Of a DNA stretch of 64,000 bases, positions 59,060-64,000 are shown piece by piece. The stretch's first letter is position 1. Each line of letters starts with the position of its first letter. The notes under the pieces were generated by a model. The model was not told where the DNA came from. It worked only from the letters and a program-made list of their open reading frames with translations, and made no database searches. A program made the position numbers and the translations under genes. The stretch spans positions 2,170,058 to 2,234,057 of the forward strand of contig JACMZG010001914.1 in the NCBI GenBank assembly GCA_018340805.1, written 5' to 3'. This DNA comes from Microvelia longipes. Taxonomy: Eukaryota > Arthropoda > Insecta > Hemiptera > Veliidae.

Positions 59060-59855
59060 TGAAAAATTGGGTATAGGGTACCTCATAACTTTTCCTCATC
59101 TCGACGGATTCGCTAAGCTTATCATCCCTACTTCGGACTCGCTTCACTCGTCCTCAGAATATACAAATAGTTTAATGTATACTGCAACACGTCTTTGGAC
59201 TCGCTTTGCTCGTCCTTAGATAGTAAATACAATTAATTCATTCTCAGCAGTCACCTACCCTGGCATTAAACGCGTTCGATGCTGCTTAACTTATATGTAT
59301 GATCCAACAAAAACCATAGATATATTGTTCGTAATAGAACAAAACTTGGTTGACTTGTTAATTGTGTCAAGCTATTCACTTGTACCTACTTTCAACTGAA
59401 TTGGATTATTTTCTGATGAAATACAAATTTTTTTAAAAATAAACACAAGTCATTCGATAAAAATTTACCAACTGCTGATAATGAGATAAAACTTGGCACA
59501 TATGATAGTCTTTAACATAATCACATGCGTGCCAAATCTCAATCTGGTCGCATAATTTTTCCGTGTTTTATTATTTTTCGAAGTTTGAGGTGAGTCATTA
59601 TTGCGGGTTAATGACGTCATAGAAATATATTTTTGAATCGCTCAACTACAGCAGTAGACTGATTTTAGTACAAAGTTTCAACTCTTTAGCATAAATACAC
59701 TAGGAGATACGATGATAACAGACAGACAATTTTGCGAAAACCACTCAGGAGGCCTTAAAACACCTTAAACGGATAATTCCGGTATCATCCCGGTTTCGGA
59801 TTTATTGCAAACACAATCATTTTTCTTTATACCTATGGTATAATGAGGAAGGGTA
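59060..59855. mobile_element. Composite MITE: family E left end, family F right end
   Basis: The left part (59082-59430) matches family E (TTTTCCTCATCTCGACGGAT, GGACTCGCTTCACTCGTCCT). The right part shares GCGGGTTAATGACGTCATA (59602) and the terminal AATCATTTTTCTTTATACC.ATGGTATAATGAGGAA with family F at 40805-41527. No transposase. Confidence 0.7.
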
Positions 59856-60363
59856 AAAAGCAGGAGTTACTTCTTTTGTTTATTCCCCTTGTTTTATGAG
59901 GCAGTGAAACACAGCAATATTGTAAACATAACATCGCTGTCTCTTCTGCTTTAGCTTTGTATTTATTCAACTTTGTTATGCTAACAGCCCGATTGGAATA
60001 AGAACATTATTAGAAAATCAATAAAAATAAATAAAATCTAGTGACAAGTTGAAAGATGGAAAATATGATCTCTATGTACATAACAATAAAATGTATAACC
60101 AGGATGTGACGTATTTGAAGAAGATAATTATACCTTGTTAAAATTACCAGATTTGTCGGACTGATAGTCGATCCATCGATCTACAATAGGTCGCCATTAC
60201 AACAGTGAATTACAGACTGGGTGTGCGAATGTTAGAGACTGTTATTGTTAACCATCTTCAAGGTTGTTTGATATATATTTTTTTCAATAATTGGAATAAT
60301 TAAAGTTTACGAATTTTATTTCTTATAAATAGACAATTTTAGAATTAATTAGTGCTTTTATTG
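59856..60363. other. Unassigned spacer
   Basis: Nothing recognised. Confidence 0.5.
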
Positions 60364-61280
60364 TTTATTCGGGAGTAAAGTTACAGACAAGGGAAAATTT
60401 AGATTAAACACACAATGCACAAGCTTTCAGGCTGAACATCTGGCAATCTTTAATGCATTGGAATGGGTGGAAAAACTAAATATGAATGAGGCAATTAACA
60501 AAGTTATTAAAAAAACAGATAGCCAAGCTACACTCTTGTCAGGAGTCACCCGTGGTGTAGTGGTTAAGGGACGCGGCCACTACACAGAATAAACTTCCCC
60601 GAGTTTATTTAGTCATGGGTTCAATCCCAGCACGGGTTTCAGGGATTTTTATGAGAGGGTTAAAAATTCTGCGTACCACGTCCTCAGAAGGGACGTGAAG
60701 CCGGTGGTCTCGAGCCTGTGCGTTGTCAGGTACTCGTTAAAGATCCCTTACCCTTAATGAAACTGGGTAAAGGCAAAATTTAAGACCCTCGTAGTAGATT
60801 CATTATAATACTATACTGTTTCTGCCTTGTAGTTTATAGTGTATGAGGTTTGATTAAACAGCGAAGGCACGTGTTGTTCCTAGTTTTCACTAGACTATAA
60901 GAGTCAATGAAACTATGTATGATTGCTTGAAAAAAAGCATGAGAGGAACCATAGAAATCCACGGCTCTTCTTTCTAGATTAGATGAAATATACCTACACT
61001 TGAAATTAAAAGAAAGAAAATACTATCTTAGGGTTAGTCTTAAGGACCCAACAACGTGGCCTACTTGCCTGGTAGTTACTATCACTCCCCCCCCCATACT
61101 ACTACTACTACACTCTTGTCACTAAACAGTTATGTAATCAAAACACCACTAATCCTAGAAATACAAAACATCTATAATAATTACATAGATAATATCACTA
61201 CAGATTTTTCATGGGTCAGAAGTCATTCGGGAGTTACTGGTAGCGAAGAAGCTGACAAACTCGCTAAAATAGCGGCATAA
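60364..61280 (+). pseudogene. LINE RNase H domain split by a SINE
   Basis: Before the SINE the frame reads LFGSKVTDKGKFRLN, SFQAEHLAIFNALEWVEKL (catalytic Glu) and KTDSQATLLS (catalytic Asp). After it, the frame resumes with LLSLNSYVIKTP, FSWVRSHSGVTGSEEADKLA and KIAA, carrying the last catalytic Asp, then stops. The 14-bp target duplication restores the frame if the SINE is removed. Upstream parts of ORF2 are absent. Family: RNase H-bearing LINE, different from the 6313-7244 copy. Confidence 0.88.
60542..61107 (+). mobile_element. SINE family A, full copy (566 bp)
   Basis: The target duplication CTACACTCTTGTCA lies at 60528-60541 and 61108-61121. The head is GGAGTCACCCGTGGTGTAGT (A-box) with B-box GGTTCAATCCC (60619-60629). 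The body is like 20286-20840. The tail is C-run, then (ACT)n. Confidence 0.96.
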
Positions 61281-62705
61281 GCCACTAATTTAACTCTGAT
61301 GTATAGTAAAGTTCCGGTGTCAAGAGTTGAATACATAAGTAGACATAGAGCCTTAGCAGCGTAGCGACTCGAGAATGAAGAAATAAGAATAGTAGCTTGA
61401 ATTGAGTTCTTGTTCTTATGAGTGTTATAGGTTGTTCTTAAACCTATAACGAAAATGGTGCAAAGGAAATCTGGTTCAATCATTGGGAAACAAATTAAAG
61501 AGATTAGGTTGATCTTCGTGTTATATCAGTCACTGTTTTGGCGGTGTTTTTGTGGTACAAGTTAAGCATGATTTTGGTACAATAATAACAACCCTCGAGT
61601 TTCGAAACAAAACTATGATTTGAAATCACAATATAAATTTAATAGGTTAACTACTAGGCAGTGACTGGTTTAGATGATAATTCGTCTTTAGAGTTGTTTA
61701 TAAACTGAATTCATAACTTAGTTTATAAGTAACTCAGGATGACAGTCGAAACCGATCAGTGTCTTAATGTGGTTTGAAAATATAATTTTGTCATAAAACT
61801 CCAGTGTTTTTATTATTTTACAGTAATGACACTTCTTCGTGTTATTGTATTCATGATAACGCATTCTGTGAGAGTTAAGAGCTGCAAAAAAACATGAATA
61901 AATCATATGTTTACACTATCAAAATTTTTATACTAACTTTTAATAACATTTTATAGTAACTTTTATTAACATTTAATAGAAACTTTTATTAACATATAAT
62001 CGTAACTTTTATTAACATTTTATAGTAAATTTTATTATTATTTTACAGTTACTTTTATTGACATTTTATAATAGATTCTAAATGTTTTGTCTTTTAATTT
62101 GGTGATTAAAGAATCCTATTTTATTACACTGTATATTATCCTTGATTTGCCTTTTAGTTCAATTGAGAATCCACCGGTTACTTAGGACTGACCAAGAGAG
62201 AACGTAATTTTTTATACGCATACGCATTATTTATTTCTTTTGATTTTTTTTTATAAATTCGATACGAAAATAAATATAACAACTGAGGTCTACTAGGGAA
62301 ACAATAAAATAAGTTTTATTGTTCCCCGTGGCATTTGATCTTCTTGAACAGTGTTGTTTTCTTTAAGTAAAAAAATATCCACTTAATTATAGAAGGACAT
62401 GAAATATCAAAAGACCATACAATGTATGAAGCAGTTCATTGGAGCTATAAGGAGTTCAAAGCTGGTTGATATGACTAGTAAAACCACTTCTAAAGGAATT
62501 GAAAAAAAATGAGGCTCTTGGCTCGTAATCGCAAAGCAAAGTTAGCCCCTGAGACCCAGGCCTAAGACCTTGGGCCTATATTATTATTGATTCGTATAAT
62601 TTCTTATTTTATCATGATCTATGGTTACATGCAGAGAATTTTCATCGCCTGAAGAGGCTATACAGAAGTAAACATGTAAAAATATATGAATATGCCTGGG
62701 CCACT
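61281..62705. other. Unassigned spacer with a degenerate hammerhead-like motif at 61733-61757
   Basis: CTCAGGA-T-GACAGTC-GAAACCGATC keeps stem II, GAAA and the extra U, but G5 is C and stem III is no longer palindromic. The ladder AACTTTTATTAACATTTAAT repeats at 61935-62070. No gene. Confidence 0.5.
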
Positions 62706-62714
62706 TTATATAGA

Positions 62715-62721
62715 ATTTATA

Positions 62722-62783
<62 letters not shown>

Positions 62784-62785
62784 TA

Positions 62786-62850
<65 letters not shown>
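62715..62850. repeat. (TA)n microsatellite
   Basis: TA runs with ATAATA breaks. Three overlapping minus frames here are artefacts. Confidence 0.97.
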
Positions 62851-62854
<4 letters not shown>

Positions 62855-63786
62855 TTTGTTGGGCCTCTTTGAGGTAAGCCCCCTCGGCTCTTTTTCTCCC
62901 AGTCCGCCGGTCTGATAGAGTTGGTAAAAGGAAAGAAGACAAACCCCGCTAAAAGACGGGGCTTGTAGCATAGTATTTGAGAAGGTTTAATTATTTTTGC
63001 CACCAAAAATCCACCACCACCAAGGAGGATGACACGATAAGTGATCCCTTAGAGTGTTATAGCAAAAGCTATTACCTACAAAAACTAGAGTTGATTTAAT
63101 TTAAACTTTTCTTTCAACTGGTAAATGCCACCACCTTGCCACTGGCAAGTCATATCCTGAATCATTCTTAGGAGAACCAGAGCTGGTTTTTATTATTTTG
63201 CTCTAGTTGGTTTGAGGTAGACACTGCCTTCTCTATGAATTTACATCTTAATGTTGATAACAGTTCAAAAGCTGACTTAATAATTATTGTTCACATGAAA
63301 TCTAAACAAACTAAACCAAGCATGATGATATAATAGTTTCAAGTCACTGACCTATCCCTAGCGTATAACAGTTGATATTAATTCTACTTGCTTTAACAAA
63401 ATACATAAATATGACTTTATACGTCGTATTTTTATAAAATATGTATTAACATACAAAGAAAGGAGTAATTTTACGCTCTGATTGTTCTAAATGCTAAACC
63501 TCGATATCCAGTGTACAAACTTACAATGAAACAAAGCTGAAAATTAAACAAAAATATTTTTGTTTGATTATCAATTCAACAAAGATATAATATCACCTTC
63601 TTTTTTTGCAATAAGTAAAAATTTTGTATCGTATGTTTGACAGGCATACAGTACATAATTCTAAGGTTCTGCATCTCAATACATAGAAGGTACGCATTTA
63701 TAGAGGCCTGCCCAAGAACTTTAACTTCCCCGAAAGTGTTAAGAAATGGAAAATCAATATTTTACCTTGTCACGCATAGTCCGAAC
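62851..63786. other. Unassigned spacer
   Basis: A hairpin CCCCGctaaaagaCGGGG lies at 62945-62961. Nothing else was recognised. Confidence 0.5.
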
Positions 63787-64000
63787 GTTTTTATTTTTCC
63801 TCACATACTGCCTTAGGTATTTGGGAAAATAGTTTCCCGTATACTGTTGAAATAGTGATTTGAACAAAACCATATGTTCTACTTTATGATGTTCTGACTG
63901 ATTTTCACCCAGCTATCTGTGTATGTGTGTGTATGTGTCACGCATAACTCCCGCTTTGTTCATGTTATAGAGTTGAAACTTGGCACAAAATTAGACTTAA
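63787..64000. mobile_element. Family F-like MITE end, cut by the window edge
   Basis: TTTTTCCTCACATACTGCC..AGGTATTTGGGAAAATAGT resembles the family F terminal repeat and its internal hairpin. The following GTGTCACGCATAACTCCCGC also resembles 4642-4665. Confidence 0.55.

Overview
The window looks like an AT-rich, repeat-dense stretch of an animal nuclear genome, most likely an insect. The evidence is a Copia element primed by the internal tRNA-iMet half-site, LINEs with RNase H domains, insect-style MITEs and several SINE families, introns with GT-AG borders, and many long (TA)n tracts. The species cannot be named from the sequence alone. Most of the DNA is mobile-element remains, microsatellites or unrecognised AT-rich spacer.

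Conventional gene content is small and lies at 49.8-55.3 kb. Two exons of an MFSD6-like major-facilitator transporter (49834-49930 and 55117-55271, plus strand) join in phase across a 5.2-kb intron. The gene continues beyond 55271, but no further exon was found in the window. Inside that intron, on the same strand, sits a complete single-exon gene for a 232-residue secreted glycoprotein of unrecognised family (51677-52375), with its own TATA/initiator. A ~590-bp imperfect inverted repeat starts 35 bp after its stop codon.

Layout. 0-5 kb: minisatellites, inverted repeats and a strong candidate hammerhead ribozyme (1065-1124). 5-9 kb: nested SINE and LINE insertions, a second SINE family in tandem, and a 173-bp duplication. 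8.9-14.8 kb: a degenerate minus-strand Copia element carrying a hAT MITE with 8-bp target duplications and, inside one LTR, a 996-bp solo LTR with 5-bp target duplications. 15-25 kb: mostly spacer with dispersed repeats, one SINE insertion, and a second hammerhead candidate (24968-25012). 26-34.6 kb: four inverted-repeat (foldback or MITE) elements, two of them carrying internal tandem arrays, then a PIF/Harbinger-like MITE inserted in another SINE. 38-48 kb: 3' ends of LINEs and a TA-flanked MITE family. 55-64 kb: tandem duplications near the transporter exon, a multi-hairpin foldback, a 30-bp minisatellite, and a LINE RNase H domain split by a SINE with a 14-bp target duplication.

The most interesting signals are (i) the hammerhead-like motifs, at least five copies in different decay states, two with a complete core and all with one extra base after A9; (ii) the nested secreted gene in the transporter intron; and (iii) the foldback elements whose arms or loops have been amplified in tandem.
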